Origin: Opitutaceae bacterium | Lineage (GTDB): Bacteria > Verrucomicrobiota > Verrucomicrobiia > Opitutales > Opitutaceae | DNA length: 64,000 nucleotides | NCBI GenBank assembly: GCA_027482185.1 | Contig: JAIXWF010000011.1 | Span: 248,001 to 312,000 of the forward strand | Direction: 5' to 3' | In this document: positions 54,313 to 63,086 of the stretch, piece by piece | Layout: each line of letters opens with the position of its first letter | Numbering within the stretch: position 1 is the first letter of the stretch | Position numbers and translations under genes: made by a program | Notes under the pieces: model-generated | What the model was told of the DNA's origin: nothing | Databases searched by the model: none | The model's input: only the letters and a program-made list of their open reading frames with translations

Positions 54313-54366
54313 GAAAACGCCCGTTTCCGCTCGCGGCCCGTCGCCCGGAAGCCAAGAACGCCGCCC

Positions 54367-55341
54367 ATGCCCCTTCGCTCGGCCCTGCTGCTCCTGCTCT
54401 TGTTGCCGGCGACCGCCGGATCGCTCGCCGCCGCCGCGGTCACCGTCGAAAAAACGGAATTCCAGGGCTGGTCCGACGCCCTGCGCCTGCGCAGCGCGCA
54501 CGCCGAGGCGATCGTCGTGCCCGCGGTGACCCGCTTGATGAGCTTCCGTCTGGCCGGCGGGGAAAACGTCTTCTGGACCGATCGCGCGCTCGGCGGGCAA
54601 ACGTCGTCCGCGGACCGGAAGTCCTGGGTCAACTTCGGCGGCGACAAATCCTGGCCGGCCCCGGAGGCGGAATGGGGCCGCTACACCGGCAGCAAATCGT
54701 GGCTGCCGCCGGCGGCCTTCGATGCGCTGCCCGCCGAAGCCCGCATCAAGGGCGATGCCGTCTACCTCGTTTCGCCGGTCGATCCCCACTACGGCATCCG
54801 CGTGACCCGCCGGATCGCACTGGCGGAAACGGAAGCGAAGATGACGATCGAGACGGAGTACGAGCGCGTCTCGGGCGCGCCTTCGCGGATCGGCATCTGG
54901 GTGATCACACAATTGCGGGACCCGGTAGCGGTCTACGTGCCGGTGCCGGCGGCGTCGCGGTTTCCGGACGGGCACTTCGTCTTCGGCGACAAACCCTGGC
55001 CGCAGCTCGCGCGCCGCGGCAATTGGCTCGAGATCACCCGCGATCCGGCAACGGCGCACAAACTCGGTTCGGACGCCGACCGGATGCTTTGGGTCGGCCG
55101 CGATGCCGTTTGCCTGATCGCGTCGCCGCGCGTCGCCGGCGAGTATCCCGACCGGGGCGCGAGCGCCGAGGTCTACACCAACCCCGACCCGAAAACCTAC
55201 GTCGAACTCGAGACGCTCGGGCCGCTCGCCGAACTCGGACCGGGCGGACGCATCCGGCAAACGAATACCTACACCCTGTGGCCGCGGCGGGAAACCGACC
55301 CGCGGGCCGAGGCCGCGCGGCACTTCGGGACCGGGAAATAA
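54367..55341 (+). CDS. DUF4380-domain secreted protein
   Basis: A 324-residue protein with a signal peptide (about 1-23, MPLRSALLLLLLLPATAGSL). The body matches my recollection of DUF4380: VVPAVTRLMSFRLAGGENVF near the start, WVNFGGDKSWPAPEAEW, and late GPLAELGPGG. The fold is likely galactose-mutarotase-like. The function is unknown. ATG at 54367 begins the signal peptide; a longer upstream frame crosses a repeat. It converges on the second TonB-dependent receptor. Confidence 0.78.
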   Translation: MPLRSALLLLLLLPATAGSLAAAAVTVEKTEFQGWSDALRLRSAHAEAIVVPAVTRLMSFRLAGGENVFWTDRALGGQTSSADRKSWVNFGGDKSWPAPEAEWGRYTGSKSWLPPAAFDALPAEARIKGDAVYLVSPVDPHYGIRVTRRIALAETEAKMTIETEYERVSGAPSRIGIWVITQLRDPVAVYVPVPAASRFPDGHFVFGDKPWPQLARRGNWLEITRDPATAHKLGSDADRMLWVGRDAVCLIASPRVAGEYPDRGASAEVYTNPDPKTYVELETLGPLAELGPGGRIRQTNTYTLWPRRETDPRAEAARHFGTGK

Positions 55342-55369
55342 AAAAGGCGGGCCCCGGAGGGCCCGCCTT
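55341..55369 (-). terminator. rho-independent terminator of the second TonB-dependent receptor
   Basis: On the minus strand AAGGCGGGCCC / GGGCCCGCCTT (11 bp) with a 4-nt loop is followed by TTTTT. It is only 24 bp beyond the receptor stop. On the plus strand the stem has no T-run, but it might still limit read-through from the DUF4380 gene. Confidence 0.88.
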
Positions 55370-55392
55370 GGAATTGCGGAACGGCGCGGTGC

Positions 55393-58300
55393 TCAGAACC
55401 GGCCCGTGACGCCGAACTTCACGGCGCGCGGGATGACCCACATGTGGCGGGGGCGGTCCGGCCCGAAGATGTACTCCGTGCGGCCTTCCTCGGCGAGGTT
55501 GGCGACGTTCATGAAGAGCGTCGTGTCGCGGAACACCTGGTAGCTGACGCCGGCGTTCATCACGGTCCAGGCTTCGCGGAAGCGGTTGGCGGCCGAACCG
55601 GCAACGGCGTTCACGACGGGCCATGCGCCCGTGTGGTTGATGTCGAAGGAGGCGCCGAACTTCTTGTAGGAGTAGATCAGCCCGACGTTGTAGGCCTTGG
55701 GCACGAAGTTCGCGACCTGGTTGGTGGTGAAGCCGACCGTGCCGCCGAAATTGCCCTCTGTCTTCAGGCGGGTGTAATTCGCGCGGACGGTGAGGCCCTT
55801 GAGCGGGCCGGGCAAAAAGGACAGCCGCTGGCGGAAGTCGATTTCCATGCCCTTGTAGACCGCCGTGCCGAGATTGCGCGCCTGGATGATCTCGTAGCCT
55901 TCGTAAAGGCCTTCGAAACCGTTGTCCTGGCCAGCCCCGACGAGTTCGCCGGAACGGCCCGCGCTGCCGATATAGTCATCGATGTCCTTCCGGTAGCCGC
56001 GCAGGGACACCATGCCGGTGCCGCTGTAATAGTACTCGAGTTTGAGATCGATGTTCTCGGAGGTCTGGGGCGTCAGGTTCGGATTGCCGAGCGTGACGGT
56101 ACGCGCGGCATCGTTGGCCGTCGCCGCCGCCACGACCTGCGCCAGCGTCGGCCGGCCGTAGCTGGTGGACCAACTCGCCCGCGCCTTCAGGTTGGCGGTG
56201 ATGTCGTAGGCCGCGTGGAAGCTGGGGAAGCTCTTGTCGTACTCGCCGTCCTTGGACAGGCGGCCGAAGTCGAGCGCGGCGCGCTTGAAATGGTCGGGCT
56301 CGACCGCGATGGGCGTGGTGCGCGCGCGGAAATAGGTGAACGTGTCCGTCGTGGTCCACTCGTGGCGGATGCCGGCGAGCAGTGTCAGCCGGCCGAACTT
56401 GGAGCTCGCCTGGATGTAGGCCGCATCCACGCCTTCCTCGAAGATACGCCGGTTGGTGTACTGCGAGGTTGCGGTGAAATTGACGTCCTCGGTCCAGATC
56501 GCGGTGTTGCCGAGCGTGGTGCTGATCGCAGCCGGATCGACGATCGGGAGGCGGGCGCCGCCGTGCGCACGCTCGAATTCCGTCAGCGGCATCAGGCCGG
56601 TCGTCGGCAGCACGGTGCCGGGGGCGGCATACCAGCGGCGCGGATACACTTGGCGGTTGTTGACGCGGCGGTTCACCGTATCGAGGCCGGCCTTGACGGT
56701 CACGGCGTGCTCGATCGGCAGCAGGTAGGAGGCGTTGATGTTGGCCTGGACCTCGTTCGTGTCGGTGATGGTGTCGCGCTTGGTCAGCACCGTCGACGTG
56801 GGCGCCACGGGCTGGGTCGCGCTGGCCGCGGCGGTCGTGAAGGCCGCGTAGCTCGCCGCATCCGACACGCTCGGGCCGGCGGTCTGGGTGAACACTTTCC
56901 CGCGCGGATCGGAGTAATCGAGGACGAAGCCGATGGCGTCGCGCGTGCGCATCGCGACGGTGCCGCCCTCGCGGTCCGTGCCGGCGCCGGAGTTCCAGTG
57001 CGTGTTGGACCAGCGGTAGGCGTGGTCGACCTTGAGGCGGCCCCAGTTGTGCTCGAAGGCCAGCGTGCCGGTCGGGTTCTTGCTCGTGAACGAATACTTC
57101 TGCGGGAAGAGGCGCATCTGCGCCGCGCCGACGGTGTTGCCGTTAACGGTCGTGGTCGTCGGCCGGTATTCGATCCGCCGATTCGTGTAGCCGGGCATGA
57201 TCGAGGCGGTGGCGACCGGGGCCGCGGGATTGAAGACCGTCAGGTTGGCCGAAGCCCACGGATTGACGTCGGTGTAGTTGAAGTACGGCTCGGAGCCGCC
57301 GTTGTAGAGGAAGCGCAGGGAAATGCGGGTGGACTCCGACCACTGGTAGTCGGCGCGGGCGCCGAAGGCCGTGAGGAACCGGTCGTTGAGGCCGCTCTTG
57401 CGCGTGTAGTCGCGCAGCTGGGCGGTCGGGTTGGTCGTGCCTTCCCAGAGGAGAATGTCCCAGTCGTGCTGGTTGAGCACTTCCTGGTAGGAAGCGTTGA
57501 CCATGATGCCGAGGTTGCGGACGCCCTTGCCGACGCTGAACACTTCCTGGTAGCTCGCGCTGAAGTCGGGGCGCATGCCGCGTTCGCCCACGGCGTGGGT
57601 GCGCTCGGAGGAAGACGGGAAGAAGCGGCCGCTCGCCGTGTAGGTGACGCGGCGGCGGTCGCGCATGTTGAGCGGGGAGGCCGTCTTCAGGTTGAGCTGG
57701 CCGCCGAGCGAGTCGGCGCGCTTGTCGGGGGTCTGGCCGGCGATGATTTCGACGGCCTCGTATTGCGAAGCGGAGAACGAGTGCAGCGTGGCCTGGCGGC
57801 CGTCGCCGCCGACGCCGGTCGAGGACATGCCGTCGATGTTGAGGCGGGTGTAGCTGGCCGGGAGGCCGCCGATGCTCACGTTGTTGATGAGGTTGTCCTC
57901 GTCGGTCGTGAACGTGATGCCGGGCATGCGGGAAACGAGTTCGCCGACATTCTGGGTCGGCAGAATGCCCCATTCGTCGAAGGCGGTGACGTTTTTCACG
58001 TTCAGCGCGTTGCGCTGCTCGGTGATCGCGAGCGCCTGGCCTTCGCGCACGCTGGCAACAGTGAAGGGCTGCATCGTGATCGTGTCGGACGACTTGAGCT
58101 CAAGCGCCGCCCGTGCCACCTGGCCGGAAGCCACCGTGAGCGTCTGGCGGGAGGCGCCGAAGCCGGTGTAGTTGGCGACGACCTCATGGCTGCCGGCCGG
58201 AAGGTTCTGGAAGGTGAACGCGCCGGAACTGTCGGTGAGCGTCGACAGGTTGAGCGCCGGGATCGAAACGGAGGCGCCTTGCAAGGCGTTGCGGGTTTCC

Positions 58301-58449
58301 GCACTGGTCACGGTACCGGAGAGGGTGCCGGCCGCGGCCTGGGCGAACGCCGATGCGCCGCAGAGCGCGAGACAGGCGGACAACCCGGCGAGAAAACGCA
58401 GGGTCTGCGCCCACGACGGGAGGGAGTAAGGGACTCGGTTGTTGTTCAT
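55393..58449 (-). CDS. TonB-dependent receptor with carboxypeptidase-like N-terminal domain
   Basis: A 1018-residue outer-membrane receptor. A signal peptide (about 1-37) precedes a carboxypeptidase-regulatory-like domain (GTLSGTVTSAETRNALQGAS, TDSSGAFTFQNLPAGS). The plug follows (FDEWGILPTQNVGELVSRMPG, LNIDGMSSTGVGGDGR, SLGGQLNLKTASP), then a barrel ending AVKFGVTGRF. It resembles the IPR010104 TonB-receptor type by its TAFDE and DGM motifs. A TonB box is not clear. It lies between a terminator and a 229-bp upstream region, so it is monocistronic. Confidence 0.92.
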   Translation of the reverse strand: MNNNRVPYSLPSWAQTLRFLAGLSACLALCGASAFAQAAAGTLSGTVTSAETRNALQGASVSIPALNLSTLTDSSGAFTFQNLPAGSHEVVANYTGFGASRQTLTVASGQVARAALELKSSDTITMQPFTVASVREGQALAITEQRNALNVKNVTAFDEWGILPTQNVGELVSRMPGITFTTDEDNLINNVSIGGLPASYTRLNIDGMSSTGVGGDGRQATLHSFSASQYEAVEIIAGQTPDKRADSLGGQLNLKTASPLNMRDRRRVTYTASGRFFPSSSERTHAVGERGMRPDFSASYQEVFSVGKGVRNLGIMVNASYQEVLNQHDWDILLWEGTTNPTAQLRDYTRKSGLNDRFLTAFGARADYQWSESTRISLRFLYNGGSEPYFNYTDVNPWASANLTVFNPAAPVATASIMPGYTNRRIEYRPTTTTVNGNTVGAAQMRLFPQKYSFTSKNPTGTLAFEHNWGRLKVDHAYRWSNTHWNSGAGTDREGGTVAMRTRDAIGFVLDYSDPRGKVFTQTAGPSVSDAASYAAFTTAAASATQPVAPTSTVLTKRDTITDTNEVQANINASYLLPIEHAVTVKAGLDTVNRRVNNRQVYPRRWYAAPGTVLPTTGLMPLTEFERAHGGARLPIVDPAAISTTLGNTAIWTEDVNFTATSQYTNRRIFEEGVDAAYIQASSKFGRLTLLAGIRHEWTTTDTFTYFRARTTPIAVEPDHFKRAALDFGRLSKDGEYDKSFPSFHAAYDITANLKARASWSTSYGRPTLAQVVAAATANDAARTVTLGNPNLTPQTSENIDLKLEYYYSGTGMVSLRGYRKDIDDYIGSAGRSGELVGAGQDNGFEGLYEGYEIIQARNLGTAVYKGMEIDFRQRLSFLPGPLKGLTVRANYTRLKTEGNFGGTVGFTTNQVANFVPKAYNVGLIYSYKKFGASFDINHTGAWPVVNAVAGSAANRFREAWTVMNAGVSYQVFRDTTLFMNVANLAEEGRTEYIFGPDRPRHMWVIPRAVKFGVTGRF

Positions 58450-58615
58450 AGTTTGTCAGGTTCGGCCGCAGGCTTGGTTCACCGCGGCCGTGGTGGTTCT
58501 TCCGGTTGGGCACCGGAACAGGGAAGGAGACATCAGAATCCAAGTGTCATATTTGTCCACGCCGATTTGGGTGGCGACCGGTGCGACCAATGGGATCGCG
58601 GTTTGGCGGTTCGCC

Positions 58616-58665
58616 GTAGGGGCGCGCCTGGCGCGCGCCCGGGCGCGGGCGAGCCGCGCCCCTAC
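58616..58665. repeat. GTAGGGGCGCG inverted repeat
   Basis: GTAGGGGCGCG (58616-58626) and CGCGCCCCTAC (58655-58665) are perfect reverse complements around a GC-only loop that forms its own GGCGCGC/GCGCGCC hairpin. It lies 14 bp beyond the stop of the L,D-transpeptidase gene. A partial copy occurs at 54299-54312. Confidence 0.65.
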
Positions 58666-58678
58666 CCGATGGTCCGGT

Positions 58679-59635
58679 TCACGGCTCGACCGTGATCGCC
58701 ATGCCGATGCGCACCAAGGCGAGGAGCGTGACGGCATCCCAATTCGCCAAACGGAAACAGCCGTGCGACTCCGTGCGGCCCACCTTTTCGGGATCGGGCG
58801 TGCCGTGGATCCCGTAGCCCGGCCGGTCGAGGCCGATCCAGGCGCGGCCGACGGGGTTGTTGGGGCCCGGGGGCAAAATGAGTTTGCGGCCGAGCTCCTT
58901 GGCCTCGGCGGATTCGGGAAACACCGCCGGATCGAAGGTGTAGTTCGGTTCGGGAATCGCGACGACGACCCGCAGGGCGCCGACCGGACGTTTCTCGACC
59001 GACCGCGCGATGCTGACCGGGAAATGGGCGACGACTTTGCCGCCGGCATCGAGGACCTGCAGGTCGCGCGCGGCCAGCCGGATCAAAATCCGGTCCGGCG
59101 CGCCGTAGATCGTGGCGCGTTCGACCGCCGGGACGAGAACCGTCGTGCCCGGGAGCACGTTGTCCCAGTCGACCTCGGGATTCGTGCGGCGCAGCCACGC
59201 CGGGTTGGCGCGGAAACGTTCCCCCAACCGCTCCAGCAAATTCGCATGGGCAAGGGCCTCGACTTCCGATTTGCCCAGCCACGTGGTCGGCACGGGCTCT
59301 AGGCCCGCGAGATCGGCCGCCGTCACTTCGTACTCGGCCAAGGCCGGCCGCGCGAGCAGGAGTGCGGCACGCGTTGCGGGATCCAAAGATCCCGTCTCGC
59401 GCAGTCCCTCGTGCCGCTGGAACGCCCGCAACGCCGCGGCCGTCTGGAAACCGCCGACGCCGTCGATCGAGCCGCAGGAAAATCCCCGGCGGTGCAATTC
59501 GACCTGCGCTTCGAGCAACGACTCGGCCGGCCGCGCCTCCTCGGCAAGCACGGCCTCGGCCGGAGCCTGCGCGCGCAACGCCGCCGCCAGCACGAGCGCG
59601 ACGCCGAATCGAAAACGGGAAAGGAAACACCTCAA
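58679..59635 (-). CDS. L,D-transpeptidase (YkuD) with peptidoglycan-binding domain
   Basis: A 318-residue exported enzyme. A hydrophobic signal (FGVALVLAAALRAQA) leads to a peptidoglycan-binding-1 domain (LLEAQVELHRRGFSCGSIDG, AALRAFQRHEGL). Next is a LysM-like segment (NPEVDWDNVLPGTTVLVP), then the YkuD catalytic domain with YGIHGTPDPEKVG and SHGCFRL (catalytic Cys and His present). It would form 3-3 cross-links or attach proteins to peptidoglycan. The start is uncertain: TTG at 59635 is used because the longer frame from 59773 runs through a heptamer repeat. Confidence 0.87.
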   Translation of the reverse strand: MRCFLSRFRFGVALVLAAALRAQAPAEAVLAEEARPAESLLEAQVELHRRGFSCGSIDGVGGFQTAAALRAFQRHEGLRETGSLDPATRAALLLARPALAEYEVTAADLAGLEPVPTTWLGKSEVEALAHANLLERLGERFRANPAWLRRTNPEVDWDNVLPGTTVLVPAVERATIYGAPDRILIRLAARDLQVLDAGGKVVAHFPVSIARSVEKRPVGALRVVVAIPEPNYTFDPAVFPESAEAKELGRKLILPPGPNNPVGRAWIGLDRPGYGIHGTPDPEKVGRTESHGCFRLANWDAVTLLALVRIGMAITVEP

Positions 59636-59755
59636 GCCCGGCCAGTCTGGCTCATTTCGCCGGGAAGAAAAGCCCGGGCCTGCGAAACGGGCCGGGGCAA
59701 GTAGGTGGAAGCCTTGGGCGAAGACCGGAAGCAACCACGGAGGCTGGCGGCCGCC

Positions 59756-59788
59756 GGATCCTTCAACGTTCACCTTTCACCCTTCAAC
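59756..59788. repeat. heptamer arm, copy 4
   Basis: GGATC followed by CTTCAAC, GTTCACC, TTTCACC, CTTCAAC. A GACCGG (59723-59728) lies 27 bp before it, as if a left arm had decayed and left only its inner boundary. It lies just downstream of the lipoprotein gene. Confidence 0.7.
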
Positions 59789-59798
59789 TGCGCCGCGC

Positions 59799-60275
59799 CT
59801 ACGGCTTCGCCTGCCGGATGAAGTCGATGTCGAAGGTCTGCTGCATCGCCGGCTGCGTGTACTTGCCGGCGAGGCGGTCGGCCGCGGCGTCGTAATTCAG
59901 GACGTACGTGGCGCCCGGATACCCGACGTCGTTGAGCTCGACGGCAACCTGGAAGCCGCCGCCGCCCTGCATCCAGACCGCCCGGGAAACCTTGATCGGC
60001 TTCGGATTGAAATACGCGGCCTCCATCGCGCCGCTCAGATCGGCGCTGCGTAATTCGAGCACGTAGCCGCCATCGGAGCGCAGCCACTTGCCGAGCAGCT
60101 TGCGCACGGGCTCCGGCACCTCGGCCTTGGGCTTCGCCGCCGCGGGCGCTGCCGCCGACGGCGTCGGCGCGGATGTCGGCGCCGCCGTTTCCTGTTTCTT
60201 GCAACCCGGCGCAAAGGCCGAGGCCGCCAAGACGCCCGCCCACACCGCCTGCCGCCACCGGGATTTCAAAATCAT
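59799..60275 (-). CDS. small lipoprotein, hypothetical
   Basis: A 158-residue protein with a lipoprotein signal: hydrophobic WAGVLAASAFAPGC with the lipobox cysteine at residue 25. A Pro/Ala/Ser-rich linker and a small beta-rich domain follow (about 60-158; LLGKWLRSDGGYVLELRSAD and AATYVLNYDAAADRL-like strands), resembling lipocalin-like or DUF-type domains. No function can be assigned. It is flanked on both sides by heptamer arms. Confidence 0.75.
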   Translation of the reverse strand: MILKSRWRQAVWAGVLAASAFAPGCKKQETAAPTSAPTPSAAAPAAAKPKAEVPEPVRKLLGKWLRSDGGYVLELRSADLSGAMEAAYFNPKPIKVSRAVWMQGGGGFQVAVELNDVGYPGATYVLNYDAAADRLAGKYTQPAMQQTFDIDFIRQAKP

Positions 60276-60337
60276 GCCGGACTCTGCGCGGAGCGCGCGT
60301 ACCGAAGCAAGCAGCGGCTGAGCCTGAACGGCTCAAG

Positions 60338-60371
60338 GTTGAAAGGTGAAAGCTGAAGGTTGAAAGACCGG
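60338..60371. repeat. heptamer arm, copy 5
   Basis: GTTGAAA, GGTGAAA, GCTGAAG, GTTGAAA, then GACCGG. No matching right arm is seen within the following 100 bp. With the arm at 59756-59788 it brackets the lipoprotein gene in the reverse arrangement to copies 1-3. Confidence 0.7.
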
Positions 60372-60477
60372 ACGACGAGCGGGCCGCGAAGTCGCGGCGG
60401 AGCGGAAATCGCCATGCCGTTCTGCTCGGCTCCGCCGCCAACCAGCCACCGCGCTCGCGCAACGGCACGCTCTCTTC

Positions 60478-62538
60478 TCAGCGCAATTCGTAAACTTCCA
60501 CAAGGCCGACGCCCTCGCCGGCCGCCGTGCCGACCAGCGCCGTGTACGCGCCGGGCGGCAGCGTCACAAGCAACGCCGCATCCGCGCTGCCCGCCGCGAA
60601 GGGAAACGCCCCGGTCCGCCGCGCCGCCTCGCGCAGGTCGGCCGCATTGGCCGCCGCGCCCCAGCCGGCGTTCGCCGCCACGACCGCGCCGTCGCGGACC
60701 AAGGTCAGCGTCGGCGCCGCCAGCGCCTCCCCAACCCCCAACGCGCGCAGCGCCGGGCCGGCCGCGCGGATCAGGACCGTCATCGCCGCGTCGCCGCGCA
60801 CCACGAAGCCGGCGATCAATTCGCCGCCGGCCGGCGCGACCCGCGCGCGCGCGGAAATGTTGGCGAGCACGCCGCCGCCCGCGCCGCGATCGTAAATCTC
60901 GATGAGCAAATTGCCGCGGCTCGCCCCGCGCGCCGGCGTCGCCGCCACCATGTGCGGCCCCGCCGCCACCGTCCGCAAGAGCGCCGCGTCTCCGCTGCCC
61001 GGCCGCAGCGCGAAGGCCCCGGCCGCCGCCGCCGCGGCCGCCACCGTCGCGGCGTCCCAATCGTCGTTCGTCGCCAGCACGGCGCCGTTGCCGGCGAGCA
61101 AATCGATCTTCGGATCTTCCAGAAAACCGGTGACGCCGAGGGCACCGAGGCCCGGGCCGACGCCGCGCATCAGCATCGTGTCGCTGCCGTCGCGCAGCAC
61201 GAAGCCGCCGATCAACGTATCCTCGCCGGGGCCGCAGGCCGCGCGGACGGACAGGTTGACCAACTCGCCCGGCGGCACGGCCGCCACCGTGAGATTCGCC
61301 GTCCGGCTGGTGACGGCGCCGCGGGCATTCGTCACCGTAACGGCGTAGCGGCCGGCGTTCGCCGGCGCGACCGCTGCGAACGTGAGCGCTGCCGTGGTCG
61401 CGCCGGGGAGCGGCGCGCCGTTGAAAGTCCACGCGTAGCTCAGTCCGCCGCCGGTCGCGCCGACCTGCAAAGTCGCCGGCGACCCGTTGGCCACGGTGAG
61501 GTCGGCGGGCGGTTGCCCGATCACGGGCGCCGCGGTCGCGGGGGTCGACGATACGGGATCGACGAGCAGCAACGCGGAAATCACCGGCCGCTCGGCGCCG
61601 TCGCTCGGCCGCACCAAGGCCCGCCCGCCGCTCACGAAAGCCGTGGAGCCGCCGCCGTCGAGATTGACCGCGCCGACGCAGCCGAGCCCGCGCATCCACG
61701 CCGCCATTTCCGCCAGCGACATGCCCGGCGCGCCGGCGGGATTGTCGCCCTCGACCGCCACGAGCAGCGCAATCCCGGTGGCCGTGTGCCCGATCGCGGT
61801 GCGGGCGCGGCGGGAGGTGTTGTTGATGTCGATGAGTTCCTCGGCATCGGTGATCCGCACCGCGCCGTCCTTCACCAGCATGGGCGAGCCGCCGATCGCG
61901 TGCTCCATCGTCCACGGCGCACCGCCTTCCGGAAACTGCGCCGTGGGCACGGGCTGCGGCGCCGTATTCAAACGGTTGGGACTCGGCGCCGGATAGGCGT
62001 AGATCGTGTTGTTGCCGGCGCCGACATGGTAGATCCAATCGACGGTCGGCCGCCCGCCGGCCGCGAAACCGAAGGCGGCGCGCGTCGGGAAATAGGCCGT
62101 CGCCGCGCCCTGAAACGTGCGCGAGAGCGACTTCACATTCGCCGCGAGCACGGCGCCCTGATGCTGCACGAGGCTGAACGATTGGTTGCCGCCGAAGAAA
62201 CCGCCGTTGACGGCGGCGTACACGCGGCCCGTTTCCGCCGCGGCGAACTGCGTCGGCGTGCGCGCCGCCGCCGCGAGCACGGGTTTGAAGCCGACGCTCG
62301 GCGAGGTCGGGTCCCAGACCAGGGCCGCGGACTTCACCGTCACGCCGCCGGAGGTTCCTTCGAAAACGTAGAGCTGCAGTCCCGCGGGAAAGCCCGCCAT
62401 CGCCTCCGGCGCGAGCCGCCAGCCGGCGGGCGGCGAAATCAGATTCGCCGGGGCCGGCACGAGCCCGGTCTGCGCCGCCACGCGCAGCACCAAGGCCGCG
62501 GCCCCCGCCGCCCACCACCAAAGGCACCGCTGCTTCAC
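60478..62538 (-). CDS. secreted phosphodiester glycosidase (NAGPA) with Ig-like and repeat domains
   Basis: A 686-residue exported protein. After a signal peptide (about 1-22), the NAGPA domain (about 60-325) shows YAAVNGGFFGGNQSF, GGSPMLVKDG and VNLDGGGSTAF, the family active-site motifs for hydrolysing sugar phosphodiesters. An Ig-like module (about 335-425; SYAWTFNGAPLPG) and two tandem ~120-residue repeats follow, starting LIGGFVLRDGSDTMLM and LIAGFVVRGDAAMTVL. GTG at 62538 overlaps the upstream stop (GTGA). It is the third gene of the GMC operon. Confidence 0.85.
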   Translation of the reverse strand: MKQRCLWWWAAGAAALVLRVAAQTGLVPAPANLISPPAGWRLAPEAMAGFPAGLQLYVFEGTSGGVTVKSAALVWDPTSPSVGFKPVLAAAARTPTQFAAAETGRVYAAVNGGFFGGNQSFSLVQHQGAVLAANVKSLSRTFQGAATAYFPTRAAFGFAAGGRPTVDWIYHVGAGNNTIYAYPAPSPNRLNTAPQPVPTAQFPEGGAPWTMEHAIGGSPMLVKDGAVRITDAEELIDINNTSRRARTAIGHTATGIALLVAVEGDNPAGAPGMSLAEMAAWMRGLGCVGAVNLDGGGSTAFVSGGRALVRPSDGAERPVISALLLVDPVSSTPATAAPVIGQPPADLTVANGSPATLQVGATGGGLSYAWTFNGAPLPGATTAALTFAAVAPANAGRYAVTVTNARGAVTSRTANLTVAAVPPGELVNLSVRAACGPGEDTLIGGFVLRDGSDTMLMRGVGPGLGALGVTGFLEDPKIDLLAGNGAVLATNDDWDAATVAAAAAAAGAFALRPGSGDAALLRTVAAGPHMVAATPARGASRGNLLIEIYDRGAGGGVLANISARARVAPAGGELIAGFVVRGDAAMTVLIRAAGPALRALGVGEALAAPTLTLVRDGAVVAANAGWGAAANAADLREAARRTGAFPFAAGSADAALLVTLPPGAYTALVGTAAGEGVGLVEVYELR

Positions 62539-63086
62539 GTGGCCCAGCTGCGGTCGCCCGGCCGCAGCGGCACCGAGCCGCGGTAGCCGCCCGGCACGGG
62601 TTCGTAGCGCAGGGCCTGCGTCGCGCCCGCTTCCGACGTGAAGTATCCGAACATCGTCAGCTCCTTGATCAGCCGGAACGGATTCGTCGCCCCGCGCGCC
62701 GTCTCGGCCGCGGCGCGTTTCTCGTAGGCCAGCAGCACGGCCTCGCGCGCCGGCGCCGGCAAACCGGCGAACGCGCCGCCGGAATTGCTCCGGCTCGCCG
62801 TCTCGATCTCGGCCAGGCCGCGCCGCAGGGCCGCGACGGCGTCGGCCGGCTGGCACTCCGCCGCCATCATGAAAATGAAGCGCCCGATGCCCACGCTGCC
62901 GGCGCCCGGCGAATCCGGCGTCGTCGGCAAAATCGTTTCCCCGATGGCATCGAGCAGCGCCGCCTCCGCGTCCGTGGCGCCGGCCGGCAACGGCAACGCG
63001 GCCCAGGTCCGGACGGGCAACGTGAGCCCGAGGGCGGCCGCGGCGGCGAAGGCCGCGCCTTGGAAAATCGCTTCGCGGCGGTTCAC
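62535..63086 (-). CDS. gluconate 2-dehydrogenase subunit 3-family protein
   Basis: A 183-residue Tat-exported small subunit. The start VNRREAIFQGAAFAAAAALG carries an RR-type signal. The body, DAIGETILPTTPDSPGAGSV and FRLIKELTMFGYFTSEAGAT, is the usual subunit-3 pattern. These subunits pair with GMC flavoprotein dehydrogenases and help export them. GTG at 63086 overlaps the GMC stop, and its own stop overlaps the NAGPA start, so all three are coupled. Confidence 0.9.
   Translation of the reverse strand: MNRREAIFQGAAFAAAAALGLTLPVRTWAALPLPAGATDAEAALLDAIGETILPTTPDSPGAGSVGIGRFIFMMAAECQPADAVAALRRGLAEIETASRSNSGGAFAGLPAPAREAVLLAYEKRAAAETARGATNPFRLIKELTMFGYFTSEAGATQALRYEPVPGGYRGSVPLRPGDRSWAT

Noticed and set aside
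58679-59773. Longer L,D-transpeptidase start at 59773
   Set aside because: The extra N-terminus is translated from a heptamer repeat arm and non-coding spacer, and would place the signal segment about 50 residues inside the protein.
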